From positions 52,534,587 through 52,598,586 of the forward strand of contig NC_061865.1 in assembly GCF_907164915.1 (NCBI RefSeq): a stretch of DNA of 64,000 nt. The letters are read 5' to 3'. Position 1 is the first letter of the stretch. Each line of letters opens with the position of its first letter. The stretch is from Impatiens glandulifera. Lineage: Eukaryota; Streptophyta; Magnoliopsida; Ericales; Balsaminaceae. Under the pieces are notes generated by a model. That model was not told where the DNA came from and did not search any database. It was given only the letters and a program-made list of their open reading frames with translations. Position numbers and translations under genes: made by a program. Shown piece by piece: positions 1 to 12,574 of this stretch.

Positions 1-1000
1 ACAATAAATTTAAATAGTTGTATTCGAAGATTTTTTTAATAATAAATACAAATATTAACTTATTATAATAATTTAAATGCAAAAATTATTTTTAAGAGAC
101 AATGAAATAATTTCAATTACTTTTTTAACTTACATTAAATAAAATTATAAAAATAGTTCAAATTATTTTTTTGCACTTTTATTATTTATTTAAAAATTAG
201 TATATATTTAAGATGTAAAAATTGTGTAAAAATAATTTAATAACATATAATTATTCAACTTTAAGAAATGAAATAAACTTTTATTTATTGTTTAATTTAG
301 CCCAAATAAGTTTGTTCTTGACTGATTTTTTTAATTTGAATAACATTTTTAATCTTTGTCGAGTAGATTATTCTCTCATTTTGTTGATTATTCTTTCTCG
401 AGTCTAAAATGGGGACGTCAAATCTGAAATTGTTTATCATTAGTTAAAAAGAGTTATTACAATTCATCATTTATCTTAATATCATATTCTAATTTGCATT
501 AATTTTTTAATATTTTTTTGTCATATACAGAGATGATCCATTAATATACAGAGATGATCCATTATTATTTGTCATAATATTTTAACATTGATTATCAATT
601 ATCGAATAAATATAATTTTTTTATTGTTACTCAGCATATAACGTCTTTATTATTTTATTCATTTTTTTCTTTTTTTTCACCTATAATTAAATTTCAAATA
701 AATTTGTCATGAAATTAATTATAGAGAATTCAACCAAATTTCTTTTCATATTATAGGTTCTTATATTTGTGATGCATCAAAATTTTATAAATATTATTTT
801 GTATTATTTATCCATTGATTTTTCGTATATAATATTTTATTTTAATTAATTTTTTCACAAAATAAGAAAATGATGAGGTTCTCTTTATAAAGATCATTTA
901 AAATGAAGAAATTAGGGGAGACAATGAATACTCATATATTCAATATATGTGGTTAGTCGATTGCCAGTTTAAGGTATTTTAAATCGGGTTTGGATTGTGG
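1..1000. other. AT-rich intergenic DNA
   Basis: No gene is recognised here. The stretch is A/T-rich with many stops in all frames. A 13-bp phrase about an 'agagatgatccat' motif occurs twice near 530-560 as a short tandem repeat. The only open frame (222-407) has low-complexity Phe/Leu/Asn/Ile composition and looks like chance. Confidence 0.6.
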
Positions 1001-1151
1001 TCAAACACGAGGGAGGGGAGAAGTACAAGAATGAGTGCATGCAAAATTCAAACAAATAATGACTATATTAATATTAGAAATAATTTTTTTTTATTAAAGT
1101 TTAATGTAATATTTCAAATTTTACATCATTACAAAACATCATCATAAATAT

Positions 1152-1594
1152 TGTTAGAATGTAATGTGAGAAATGACGTAAACAATAAAGAAAAACACAC
1201 ATTTAATGTGGTTTACCGAGATAAACTTGGTTATGTCTACCTAGAAAGTGAATATTATTGAGGAGATTAGAACATAGATAATGACATCATTATAGTCTAG
1301 AGTTATGACACGAGTTTATATAACACTCGGTCTCCCCCAAAATCCTAATAGATAAGGGTGGACAAACCTACCGATCTGATCCGGTATTTCGGTTCAGATA
1401 TCCACCTCTATTTTAAAAAAAAATTACGATCCATAGCCAACCTGGAAACGATGTTCTCAAGACAAAGTTTTGAGCTTTCTAAAGTGCATAATTGCACATT
1501 TAAATAAGTTATATAGTTATAAAATCATAACAAATATACAATCATAATATATATATTATTATAATTCTATCATATATAGAATTGGGTCGGCACA
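1152..1594 (-). repeat. Copia LTR (left, copy 1)
   Basis: This repeat starts TGTTAGAA and ends CA. It matches 4,421-4,787 and 7,369-7,677 over most of its length, including the phrases 'aacaataaagaaaaacaca' and 'gataatgacatcattata'. A piece near 1,355-1,430 is absent from the other copies. The ends were set by comparing the copies by eye, so they may be off by a few bases. Confidence 0.75.
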
Positions 1595-2218
1595 TTAAGA
1601 GAACCCAAATATTCAAATCACTGCATTGACTTTAATTCTCTCTAATACCTAAATAAATTAGTCAATTCATGATTGTCCAAATATATTAGTCAATGCTCAA
1701 ATGACCTAGATGTCTCATATACCCTAGTTGGCCAAATGAATTACTCAATGCCAAGATAACACATACTTTAGTCAATGCCAGAAGACCCAACTGTATTAGT
1801 TAATACATTGATGACCCAAATGTTCTATCTTAACTCTTTCATAGTTTCTCCTAGGACAACTTAAAAGTTTATGACGTTATGCAAATCCAAACAATGTTGG
1901 AACTTGTTATGAGGAAAACTGACTTTGTGAACATATAAACATGATTGTTAGTCATCCCCATTTATCCTCTTCCCACTCCTCAAAAATGATACATTATGTC
2001 AATATTTTTAGTATGTTCATGATGGAACCGATCCTTAGCTAATCATATAACACTCAAACTATCACAGAAAACAGTTGCATGATCTTGATGTAAACCTAGA
2101 TCACTAACTACTCTTTTCAATCATATTCCCTCTTCAACAATGTCAATTCCACGTACTCTATTTTCGTTGTAAACAAAGTCACAATAATAATAGGTTGTAG
2201 AGTTGTTTTCAAACTAAC

Positions 2219-2363
2219 AATCGAATCTCCAAGTGTAAATACATAATCAATCATAGAACTCTTAATATCAACATCTCCAACATAATCAAAAAATCGAATC
2301 TCCAAGTGTAAATACATAATCAATCATAGAACTCTTAATATCAACATCTCCAACATAATCAAA
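2219..2363. repeat. ~72-bp direct tandem duplication inside copia copy 1
   Basis: Two near-identical units lie head to tail, each starting around 'aatcgaatctccaagtg' and ending at 'acataatcaaaa'. The second copia copy has this segment only once (about 5,397-5,470), so the event followed the large duplication. Confidence 0.9.
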
Positions 2364-4188
2364 ATCTCTGAACAACCAATAATAATCAGACATTTTGTAT
2401 CACCCCAATGTATGAGAATAATATCATAAGTTCTTCGTAAATATCCTCTTCATAGCTTGTCAATACTCATTTCCTAATTATACAATAAATCTACTTACAA
2501 CACCTACGGTATTTACAAAATCTAGTCTTGTGCAGACTCTAACGTACATGAAACTCCATACAAAACTCAAGTCATATACTCCTTCTGAATTTGTGCCTTG
2601 TTCTTTACTGCTACCAACATGTTATCTACATACAAAACTATATAGATTAATGAGTCATCATTCAACTTGTTGTAATACACACAACAATCATATGCACACA
2701 TGTTGTATTTAAGAGCCATCATAAAATTGTTCAAACCTCTTATACCACTTTCTTAGAGACTAGGTGAATGGTTCTGACGTATATTACCTCATCATCAACA
2801 TGTAGTGAATAACCAACCATGTACTCATAACCATACATTTAAAGTAGTTTGACTCTAATCCTTCTTGATTGACATTCAGTTACATTTTGATGAATGATTT
2901 CTGATGGTTGAAATTATAATGGTTTTGGCTTCGGCAGCTCAACCTCAATATGGTGTTCTTCCTTTTTTTCTAGAGAAATTTCTAAATACACATATTTATC
3001 AACACTACTACTTTCTACTATAGGCCTCATGCCTCATAATAGAGTTAAGTGTAGAACTCTCATTAAAAAATGATGTTGCTACTCAAAATAATTTTTTACT
3101 CGGATGAAGATTATATTATGTATCCTTTTACACCATCTCCTAACCACAAATACTTCATTTTTCTCTCTTAGCTCTAGTTACCCATCTATATTACAATAAA
3201 CTATACAAATAAAAACTTTCAAACTTGAGTAATCTATAAATTTGTCAAACTACACTTTGTTGGGTATTTTGCAGTTAATCATAATGTGAGGCCCACGATT
3301 TAGCAAATAGCATGTTGTAGTGACTCATACTTTCCAAAACCTTCCATTGAACTTTATATTAAATAACATGCACATTGCTCTCTATTAATATATGACTCAT
3401 CTTCTCAGCTACACCATTTTTTTTATGATGTATGCCTGACTATGTGATGATGAGTAATCCCTGCAATTTTGCAGAACTGATCAAACTCAGACGAATAAAA
3501 CTCTTTACAATAATTACAAATATCATTCGGCTTTGAATCTTTTGAAGTAGACGACTTAATGTATTTTTTCTCTTTCACTCGCTCATTACTTTCGCTGGTA
3601 AACAACCCAAAACTTGACTATTTGTAGTAGTATCAGCCGCCTTATGACGCAAATCTCTCGAATAAATGACAGTCTAACATCTTCCAGACTTACTATATCT
3701 TCCTACATTCGTAGGTTGAACAGACGTTGATAGAAAATTTTGTTGGTGATCCGTCTTCATAATGTAGAGACTCTCCAATTTCAACCATAACCCTTCAACC
3801 TCATTCTCTAAGAGTTCGATGATGTCATCATCTACAAGACATGACAACATTGTTAAATATCTATTTTCCTCTAAAATGACAATCTTAACTTTTATTTTTG
3901 TTTTTGCCAACAATTTCAGCGGCTCCTATAAGCCATTATGTTTCAGTAGAGCCTGCATCATGATCTGTCACGTCATCTGCAATGCACAACATAATTGTTG
4001 AATATATTTTCTCTTTCAAAATGACAATCTGGACGGTTATTAATGCTCATGCCGACATCTTCAACAACTCTAATAAACCATGTTGTTTTAATAGAACTCA
4101 CATCTTAATATACCCGTGAACTTGTATATATTAATGTTAATTGTTGCAATCTCTCTCAATAGAAAACAAACAATTGAATTAATAGTTT

Positions 4189-4270
4189 GTTAGAACGGAA
4201 TTTCAGGGATGACATAAACAATAAATAAAGAATGCATATTTAACGTGGTTAGTTTGGGAAGATGAATAAA
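4189..4270 (-). repeat. Truncated copia right LTR of copy 1
   Basis: This begins TGTTAGAACG, as the right-hand LTR at 7,369 does, and follows it for about 70 bp ('gacataaacaataaataaagaa'-like). It then breaks into sequence homologous to the left flank of copy 1. The break marks the junction of the tandem segmental duplication. Confidence 0.7.
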
Positions 4271-4420
4271 CAAGGTTTGTTTGAGAATTGGTCTGATGAG
4301 GAGTACGCGAAATTCAAACCAGATACCGAATATATTAATATTAAAAATAAAATATTTTCTTATTAAAACTTAATGTAACATTTCAAATTTTACAACCTTA
4401 CAAAATACCATCATAAATAA

Positions 4421-4787
4421 TATTAGAAAGTAATGTGAGAGATGTCGTAAACAATAAAGAAAAACACATATTTTAACGTGGTTCACCAAAATAAATTTGG
4501 TTATGTCTACCTAGAAAGTGAATATTATTGAGGATATTATAACATAGATAATGACATCATTATAGTATAGGGTTATGACACGAGTTTATATAACATTCGG
4601 TCTCCACTCAAACCTTAATAGATACAAAATTGGGACCGGAAACGATACTCATCAAGACAAAGTCTTCAACTTTCTAAAGGGCACAGTTGCACATTTAAAT
4701 AAGTTTTAATAGTTATAAAATCATAACAAATATAGAATCATATTATATATTATCATAATTATATCAGATATAGAATTGGGTCGACAC
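4421..4787 (-). repeat. Copia LTR (left, copy 2)
   Basis: Homologous to 1,152-1,594, without the ~70-bp insert seen there. The terminal TG has decayed to TA. The end was placed at 'gggtcgacac' by comparison with the other copies. Confidence 0.65.
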
Positions 4788-5935
4788 GAAAACTCAAATA
4801 TTCAAATCTCTACATTGACTTTAATTCTCTCCAATACCCAAATAAATTAGTCAATGCATGATTGCCATGTCCAAATGACCTAGATGTCTCAGATGCTCTA
4901 GTTGGCCAAATGAAATACTCAATGCCAAGATAACACAGATACATTAGTCAATGTCAGATAACCCAATTGTATTAATCAATACATAGATGACCCAAATGTT
5001 CTATCTTAACTCTTTGAGAGTTGCACCTAGGACAACTTAACCGTTTATGACGTTATACAAATCCAAACAATGTTGGAACTTGTTATGAGGAAAAATGACT
5101 TGGTGAACATATCAACATGATTGTTAGTAATTCCCTTTTTTTCATTTATTCTATTCTCACTCCTCAAAAATGATACATAACGTCATTATTCTTAGTCCGT
5201 TTATGATGGACTCAATCCTTGGCTATTCATATAACACTCAGACGGTCACATAAAATAGTTGCATGATCCTGATTTAAACCTAGATCACTAACTAGTCTTT
5301 TCAGTCACATTCCCTCTTAAACAACGTCAATGCCACGTACTCTACTTTCGTTGTAAACAAAGTCACAATAGGTTGCAGAATTGTTTTCCAACTAACAATC
5401 GAATCTCCAAAAGTGAATACATAACCAGTCATAGATCTCCTAATATCAACATCTCCAACATAATCAAAATCTGAATAACCAATAATAATCAGACATTATG
5501 TATTACCTCAATGTATGAGATTAACATCATATGTTCTTCGTAAATATCATCTTCATAGCTTGTCAGTACTCATTTCCTAATTATATCATAAATCTGCTCA
5601 CAACACTCAATGTATTTATAAAATCTAATCTTGTGCAGACTCTAGCCTACATCAAACTTCATACTGCGCTAGCATAAGGAACTCAAGTCATATACTCCTT
5701 TTGAATTTGTGCCTTGCTCTTTGTTGCTACCAACATGTTATACATACAAAACTATATAGATGAATGAGTCATCATTCAACTTGTTGTAATATACATAACA
5801 ATCATATGCACACATGTTGTAGTTAAGAGCCATCATAAAATTGTACAAATCTCTTATACCACTTTTTTGGAGAATGGGTGGATGGTTCTGACGTATAAAC
5901 CTCTTTCTCATCAACATGTAGTGCACAACCAACCA

Positions 5936-6092
5936 TATACTCATAACCATATATCTTTAAAATAGTTTGACTATAATCCTCCTTCACTGACATTCAGTTA
6001 CATTTTAATGAATCATATACTCATAACCATATATCTTTAAAATAGTTTGACTATAATCCTCCTTAACTGATATTCAGTTACATTTTGATGAA
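5936..6092. repeat. ~78-bp direct tandem duplication inside copia copy 2
   Basis: Two units starting 'tatactcataaccatatatc' lie head to tail and differ by a few substitutions (cactgacatt against aactgatatt). The matching region of copy 1 (about 2,818-2,895) has a single unit. Confidence 0.9.
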
Positions 6093-7368
6093 TGATTTAT
6101 GACAGTTGAAAATCTTATGGTTTTGACTTTGGCAGCTCAATCTCAACGTGGTGTTCTTCCTTTTCTTGTAGAGAAATTTCTAAATTCACCTATTTATCAG
6201 CACTACTACTTTCTATTATAGGCATCACAATAGAGTTAAGTGTAGAACTCTCATAAAAAAAATGATGTTACTCAAAATAATTTTTTTCTCGGATGAAGAC
6301 TAACTATGTATCCTTTGACACCATCTCCATAACCACAAATACTTCATTTTTCTCTCTTAGCTCTAGTTACCCCATTTATAATATAATAAACTATACAAAT
6401 AAAAAACTTTTAGACTTGAGTCATCTGCAAATTTGTCAAACCATACTTTGTTAGGTATTTTACAGTTAATCATAATGTGAGTCCCACGATTTAGCAAATA
6501 ACATGTTGTAGTGAGTCATACTTCTCAAAACTTTCTATCGAACTTTATAGTAAAGAACATGGACATTGCTCTCTAGTAATGTATGACTCATCTCAGCTAC
6601 ACCATTTTTTTTATGATCTATTCCTAACTATGTAATGACGAGCAATCCCTATGATTTTGCAGAACTGATCAAACTCAGACGAACAAAACTTTTTACCATA
6701 ATTATAAATATCATTTGGCTTTAAATCTTTTGAAGGAGACGACTTATTGTATTTTTTTTCTCTTTCACTCGCTCATTACCTCCGTTGATAAACAACCCAA
6801 AACTTGACTATCTGCAATAGTATCAGCCGCCTTATGGCGCAAAACTCTCGAATAAAGGACAGTTTAACGTCTTCCATACTTACTATATCTTCCTACATTC
6901 ATAAGTTGAACAAAATTGATAGAAACAATTTGTTGGTGACCGTCTTCATAATGTAGAGACTCTTCAACTTGAACCATAACCCTTCGACTTCGTTGAGCTC
7001 GATGATGTCATCATCTACAAGACACGACAACATTGTTAAATATGTTTTTTCCTCTAAAATGACAATCTGAAACGTTTATTTTTGTTTTTGCCAACAGTTT
7101 CGGCAGCCCTCATAAGCCATTATGTTTAGTAGAGCCCGCATATTGATCTGTCACGTCATTTACAAGGCATAATATAATTGTTGAATATGTTTTCTCCTCC
7201 AGAATGACAATCTCGACGGTTATTAATGCTCATGTCGACAGCTTCAACGACTCTAATAAACCATGTTGTTTCAGCAGAACCCACATCTTGATCTACCCGA
7301 ACTTGTTGATATTAATGTTAATTGTTACAATTTCTCTCAATAGAAAACAAACAATTAAATTACCAGTT

Positions 7369-7677
7369 TGTTAGAACGAATTCCAGAGATGACATAAATA
7401 ACAAATAAAGAACACATATTTAACATGGTTCACCAAGATAAACTTGGTTACACACGTCTAGAAGAGATAATATTATTGAAGAGAAGAAAACAAAGAAATG
7501 ATATCATTATAATCTAGAGTTACATGTTTACATAACACTGTCTCCCGCGAAACTCAAATAGATACATAATTGAGACCAAAATCGATACTCTCAAGCAAAG
7601 TCTTCAACGTTTTAAAATATAGAATCATAATATATATATTATCATAATCCTATTAGATATAGAATTTGATCGGTCCA
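7369..7677 (-). repeat. Copia LTR (right, copy 2)
   Basis: Starts TGTTAGAACG and ends CA (gatcggtcca). It is homologous to the two left LTRs but has lost some internal bases. It would be the 5' LTR for a minus-strand element. No convincing initiator-tRNA primer-binding site lies next to it. Confidence 0.7.
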
Positions 7678-8393
7678 TTAACAAAGTTAAAATGAAAATA
7701 AAGTTCGAAGATGAATACTCCGTAAACCCTTGCCATTCCAAGAAGAAACCAACCGTCAACTCTCTTTAACCATACCTAATAAACAACATCTTGATATAAG
7801 AGTTGTATCCAAGATTTACCTCTCAAAGTGGTAGAATGTATAACAATTTATATTTTTCTGATAAAAAGTTAACTTCTTTAAAATTAAAAAACAATAAATT
7901 TTCTTTGTTTTTCACATAATAACATAATTTTTATCGAATTTTCCTTTTTCTTTTGTTCATTATCCAAACAAGACAATACCACCCGAGATAGTGTCGAGTT
8001 TAAATATTTGGGTCACTGGTCCCTTAAAAAAAAGTAAACCAGGATTTGAACTAGTGATCTTAATAATGTTACAACATTTAACCAACTAAATCAGATTACT
8101 TTTATAACTAAACATTTTTTCACCCAGCCCCCCAAACTTCAGGGACCGGCCCTGTATCGATCCCTAATGATTTTTGCAGCCTACATGTTTGTTGGAATGA
8201 TGCTCACCAAGGTTGCTTAGACATATATAAATAATGCACAAGAGCTTGAACAACAAAAGTAAAAAAAGGAAAGAATTCTACCATTTAAGGTTATAAAATG
8301 AAAATATTCTACAACTCAATAAAAAAACTAAAGAAAGTATTTACAACAAGAATCATCATTCACTACGTACCCAAAGAATGTGGAATTAGAAAA
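7678..8393. other. Intergenic DNA with a degenerate tRNA-like sequence
   Basis: The spacer between the copia relic and the end of PSS1. Near 8,035-8,101 the minus strand reads like the head of a tRNA-derived element: a B-box-like 'gttcaaatcc' and, about 35 bp upstream, an A-box-like 'tttagttggttaaatg'. No gene is seen. Part of 8,200-8,393 is the PSS1 3' UTR. Confidence 0.45.
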
Positions 8394-11300
8394 TCATTTC
8401 CTCTTTCTTCCCAAAGAACGGTTAAGATGCCACGACCATACAACTAAGAACACCGCGAGCACTGTTCCAACAGACGTCCAGAATATCACTAACCAAACGG
8501 GCATTCGTTTCGGAAACAGCCCTGTAGTACATTTCATTCAACATCAATTCCAATTCATAACTAAATGTCTTAACAAACAAAGAACTAACCATTTCCAAAT
8601 TTGATGCAGATGAGCAATTCAACTATGCAGATTGCCAGAGAAAGCCAACAGAAAGCACCAACCTTCTTTACCGATTTTCTACACAATCAAACCAATATTA
8701 ACTCTTTCTTCTCGTATAAATTACTAGAGTTCGATTGATGTGGGGAATTTTTTGGTTATTTGAAGGTGTTATGAAATCAAATAATCCAATAACCTCAATC
8801 CGAACTTGACATTATAGGGTGTTTTGGTATTTTATTTGATGATTTAAGAAATTTGATAGTTGAAATGATAGAAGGTTTGTTTGAAAAAACCCAAGAATCA
8901 AACAAGTTCAATTTGCTTCCTAGATTTGCATCAATGCTTGTTTTGTTTCCTCAAATTCTGTAGGGCTGGTTTAGCTCCATGTACTTTAAAAAATGGCTAA
9001 ACTTGTTTCACGTTGTCATTTCTTAGTTAATTCGGTTAAGTTATTAAACCATCTCTACATAATTTATATATCTCTTTCATCTCAATTCTTTGCAAAAATA
9101 TAAGACATTAACGGAGTGAACTAAGAAATGACGACGAAAAATAGTTTGAGCCAGTTTTAAAAATTGAGGAAGCAAAACGTGTTTTTGAGGTAAGTTTAGA
9201 AGGCAAAATGAGCCTCTATAAAAACAGAAAAAGGAGGAATAACCAGTTAATACCTGTCCTGCAGGTAGGAATTGTATTCACGGATGGCTGGGATTGCAAT
9301 TAGCCACCACAAGATCAATCTATAGACGATGAGTGGATTTCTTGGAGGAATCCAAAGACAAAACTTGAGAAAGAATGTGTTAAGCTCCACTGTTAAGAAG
9401 CTAATACATAAGAAAAGAACTTGTATGAACCGCAAAGGGCCAAGTAGGGGATGCCACTCGTCTTTATCCCACTGGGCTGGTGTAAATTGACCTAATGTTC
9501 GTCTAACCTGAAATAGAACAGTTATTTCTCACTTATACCATTCATCATCAACAACAACTAATGTTTGGAAGGAATTGCAATACCTTCCCCATAATGTTAG
9601 GTTGCCTACTTATACCAACCCATTCGTATGTTCTTCCATCGAAATATCGAACAGTGTACATTCCAGCCCAGATACCTACAAATTCAATAAAATGGTGAGA
9701 AAGGAGCATACTAGATTTCTGTTCTATGTTGAATTCTACCAACCAATTTGCTAAAGCAAGTAAATAACACAAATGAGAAGGACAAGAAGAAACCCTAGCA
9801 AGACCAGATATTTATAAAGGTCCATAAATGATATAGCTGATCTCATTTAATTGAGAAATTGTCTCATTGAGCCGAGTAGACAACCTTTATTCAATTATGG
9901 AAAAGCACATTTATCTGCAATTTTCATATATAATACAAATCATCTGTAACTAACAACAAAAAAAGTGAATCCAGGATTCTCACCAAACCAGTTGCAAATA
10001 AGCACATCGAGGATGATGCTATCCCACCAGCACTCATTGAAATTAGGCAACATGTGGCGGAAGGTAAGCTGAAATCCCATTAGTGCCGTTAAGACTCGTA
10101 GGAAAGACAAAACATATAAAAAAAAAACAGCAAAAATGAACAGATTAGTTTGGACTTGGCCGAGACACTTACCTCCATCGACTCGAAACTTATTGAGAGT
10201 GCCCAAAGAAGAGGTTGATTGCGGATCATTATAGCTTTACCCCACCACCCCAGAATATGAGCCAGAACAAACTCATCAAAAATTGTCTCCTGTTAATGAA
10301 CAAAAATAGTGACATTGGGAAATAACAAAAGAAATAAAGGAAAAATTGCGTAAGAGGATTGTTAAAGAAGAAACCATACATAAACATTCTTAAACCTGTT
10401 TGTGGGATTCTCAGCAATATATATCCGACAGTCAGAACCATAGGATCTTTCAGGGAGTTCTGCAGTAGTAAATCATGCAAATACGATTAGAAACCAAGAC
10501 ATTCTTTCAGTCAGTATTTTGAGAAAAAAGTTCATTATTCAGGAAGAAAATGTTTTCAACCCCAACTTATTACCAACACCAAGATCAGGATGTAGAAACT
10601 TCATGAATTGCCTAGCATCATCACGACTCTGAAAAGAAAAGAGTGGGTATCACAGGAACAGACAAACCAGAGGATGATGTGCAGTAGTAAGAAGGAATGA
10701 ATCCTAATCCTGTCTAAATGAATATAAACAAGAAACCATAACTAAAAATAGAGAAGAAACTGACCTGGAAAAGAAGAAAACTTAGAGCGACAAGGTAAAT
10801 AACAGCCATGCCATGAACCAGACGCCAAATTGCTGGGTGTGGTCTAATCAGTAATCTGTTATACAAAGAAACAATTCCCTCGAGTGTAAAAGCTGCATAG
10901 GCTAAAATAAGTCAAGGCTTTTATAGTCTTTGTATAAAGAAGAGGATGATATATTACAGGACAAGAAGAAAATAAGGCTTTCTGTAGAGATTTTGTCTTC
11001 CAAGTGAATCAAGAACATAAAAAACTTATTTTGCATTCAGGAAGAGAAACTTTAGAAATTTTCTTTCTAAAGCGACAGTAATGCATTCAAACTGTAAAGC
11101 ATCCACACTTTTTAATCTTGCTAAGTACCAAAACGCAAATCAGTGATAACTTTAATGGGATGGAGACATGATACTTATGGAAACCTGTTTATAGAAGGAG
11201 ATTAACTAGGGAGGAAGAAGATGAGAACCTTGAGCTAATATCTTTGTTGAATCGATCACAACCTAACAACCCAAAATCTTGATGAGTTGTGCTAGAAAAA

Positions 11301-12013
11301 TAATGATTCTGTCATGGTACAAATTGTTTATAAACTCTTTCAAATGAGTCAATTCATAGTTTCCCATCAATGAAAATATGAAAAAAAAAAACAGAGCCCC
11401 TACTAAGTTTCTTTATTTGTGTAATCAACAATCAGCCTCTTTGTGCTCTCAATATTTTTTCACATAAATGATACAGTTACCTTTTGAAAACAAAACTATA
11501 AAGCATCCCTTTGAGATAAGGAAAGTGGAGAAACTCACGTTGATGGGGCTTGCAGCAAGGAATAAGCAAGATATACTGCAATCATTGCCCATATACCCCT
11601 AGACAACAAAGTAAACATTAAGATAAAATATATACAAAATTCACATCTGAGAAGCTAAACATCATAAACAACCTTTTAACTGAAGTAACAACATCTCCTA
11701 ATGAACCACTTCCTGGGTCAAGAGCTCCACTTGCCCAACTGATAAACAACAGTGCATACAGAATATGATTGTTTATGTATCCAAATACAGAAACAAAATG
11801 GAAAAACTAAACATATTCAGAAATTTCTAAAACTCACACAAGAAAACATGCACCAATAAGCAGTAGAGATATTGTGTGAGGTCTGTATGCCCAAGCCGTC
11901 CATGGATCAAATTCATCTTCAATGGTTGATGATGATGATGGGCTGACGCATCTGTTTTCTTGAGGATAAGTAACCCTAGTCGTCCTACTTCTCATATTAC
12001 CGTTCTGTTCCAT
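8394..12013 (-). CDS. PSS1: Phosphatidylserine synthase PSS1 (base-exchange type), ER membrane
   Basis: Base-exchange phosphatidylserine synthase: swaps a phospholipid head group for L-serine in the ER membrane. Twelve coding exons: 8394-8521, 8590-8678, 9254-9507, 9584-9675, 9984-10068, 10173-10289, 10380-10459, 10574-10628, 10765-10855, 11539-11598, 11673-11738, 11838-12013. They join in phase with GT-AG borders into 430 aa, close to the Arabidopsis PSS1 length. Family phrases in order: [123 protein letters not shown]. Several hydrophobic membrane segments are visible, and the C-terminus is basic (GRKRK). I chose the ATG at 12,013 because it gives MEQNG, like the family N-terminus; an in-frame ATG lies 18 nt downstream at 11,995. 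Confident identification. Confidence 0.96.
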
Positions 12014-12052
12014 GTATCACAGTCTTTGGTGTAGCAGTTGATGAATGAGAGA

Positions 12053-12173
12053 CTGTAGAGGGGAAAGACAAAAAAAAAAAAAAACATTGAGGAAGTGAAA
12101 TTGGCAATTGAAAAGATACGAAATTTGAAATGGGTAAAAGTAATGAAAGTTGGAATAGAGAAATGGAACATAC
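12053..12173 (-). other. Probable 5' UTR intron of PSS1
   Basis: On the minus strand a GTATGT donor follows 'ccctcctcttac' and an acceptor 'cccctctacag' ends 39 nt before the PSS1 ATG, with a pyrimidine/T-rich tract before it. This would be a 121-bp leader intron. It is inferred from the splice signals only. Confidence 0.55.
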
Positions 12174-12494
12174 GTAAGAGGAGGGATCGAGTCCGTAGGA
12201 TCTGGGTGATTGGGTTCGGCGAAGATCTGGGCGTGTGTTGGTGCGGCAATGAATGACGAGAGAGTTTGAAATTGTTGGTTTTTGAGGGGGGCGACTGAAG
12301 AAGAAGAAGAAGTGCGAAAAGGGTGATACGGATGAAGTATTTAAACTGTGATTGTAACCAGCAATTTCAGAGGACGATATAGAGCATCTCCTTCTGCAAC
12401 GGCGGCAAAAAAGGAAGAGAGAGAGAGACGGGTCAAAGAATGGATTTTTGATTCAACGATACACACGAATAGATAAAAGAAGAGAGAAGGACGA

Positions 12495-12495
<1 letters not shown>

Positions 12496-12531
<36 letters not shown>

Positions 12532-12574
12532 GTTATTGTTATTGTTACCATCATTATATATATATATATATATT
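12496..12574. repeat. Compound microsatellite (ATT)n-(TTG/ATT)n-(TA)n
   Basis: About twelve ATT units from 12,496 pass into mixed GTT/ATT units up to 12,547, followed by a TA run at about 12,554-12,574. It lies about 480 bp upstream of the PSS1 start and could be polymorphic. The open frame across it is a simple-sequence artefact. Confidence 0.95.

Larger units (their letters stand above)
1025..4270 (-). mobile_element. Degenerate Ty1/copia retrotransposon, copy 1 of a tandem duplication
   Basis: A dead copia element read on the minus strand. In 5' to 3' order on that strand I see a gag fragment near 3,674-3,913 (LWLKLESLY, the usual copia gag phrase), an integrase fragment at 3,423-3,605 (SSEFDQFCK followed by IVRHT), reverse transcriptase near 2,560-2,750 (phrases WYKRF, YNMCAYDC, LYVDN, with the catalytic YVDD changed to YVDN), and RNase H at 2,117-2,323 (YVFTLGDSIVSLKTTLQP). 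Stops and frameshifts interrupt every domain. The gag-int-RT-RNase H order is that of Ty1/copia. The left (3') LTR is at 1,152-1,594 and a fragment of the right LTR begins at 4,189. About 125 bp of left flank (1,025-1,151) is shared with the second copy. Confidence 0.85.
4295..7677 (-). mobile_element. Degenerate Ty1/copia retrotransposon, copy 2 of the tandem duplication
   Basis: The second copy runs parallel to copy 1 with an offset of about 3.27 kb near its left end and 3.18 kb further in. Left LTR 4,421-4,787, right LTR 7,369-7,677. The same order of broken gag, integrase, RT and RNase H is read on the minus strand. The RT fragment at 5,738-5,950 keeps YNMCAYDCYVYYNKLNDDSF but loses the YVDD region through a 2-bp deletion relative to copy 1. 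Its own local 78-bp duplication (about 5,936-6,092) is not in copy 1. It cannot be active. Confidence 0.85.

Noticed and set aside
222..407. Open frame with a loose resemblance to one at 30,372-30,587 (FNLNNIFN).
   Set aside because: The resemblance is in low-complexity A/T codons. The DNA similarity is weak, and neither frame shows splice sites or a known domain. At most it is an old dispersed repeat.
8422..8622. Minus-strand open frame overlapping the end of PSS1.
   Set aside because: It reads across the last intron of PSS1 and then in the wrong frame. The spliced PSS1 model explains the region.
12380..12400. GAGCATCTCC near the PSS1 promoter, identical to the start of the Harbinger-type TIR at 44,299.
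   Set aside because: No inverse partner or TTA duplication is found nearby. It is a 10-base chance match or an old solo end.
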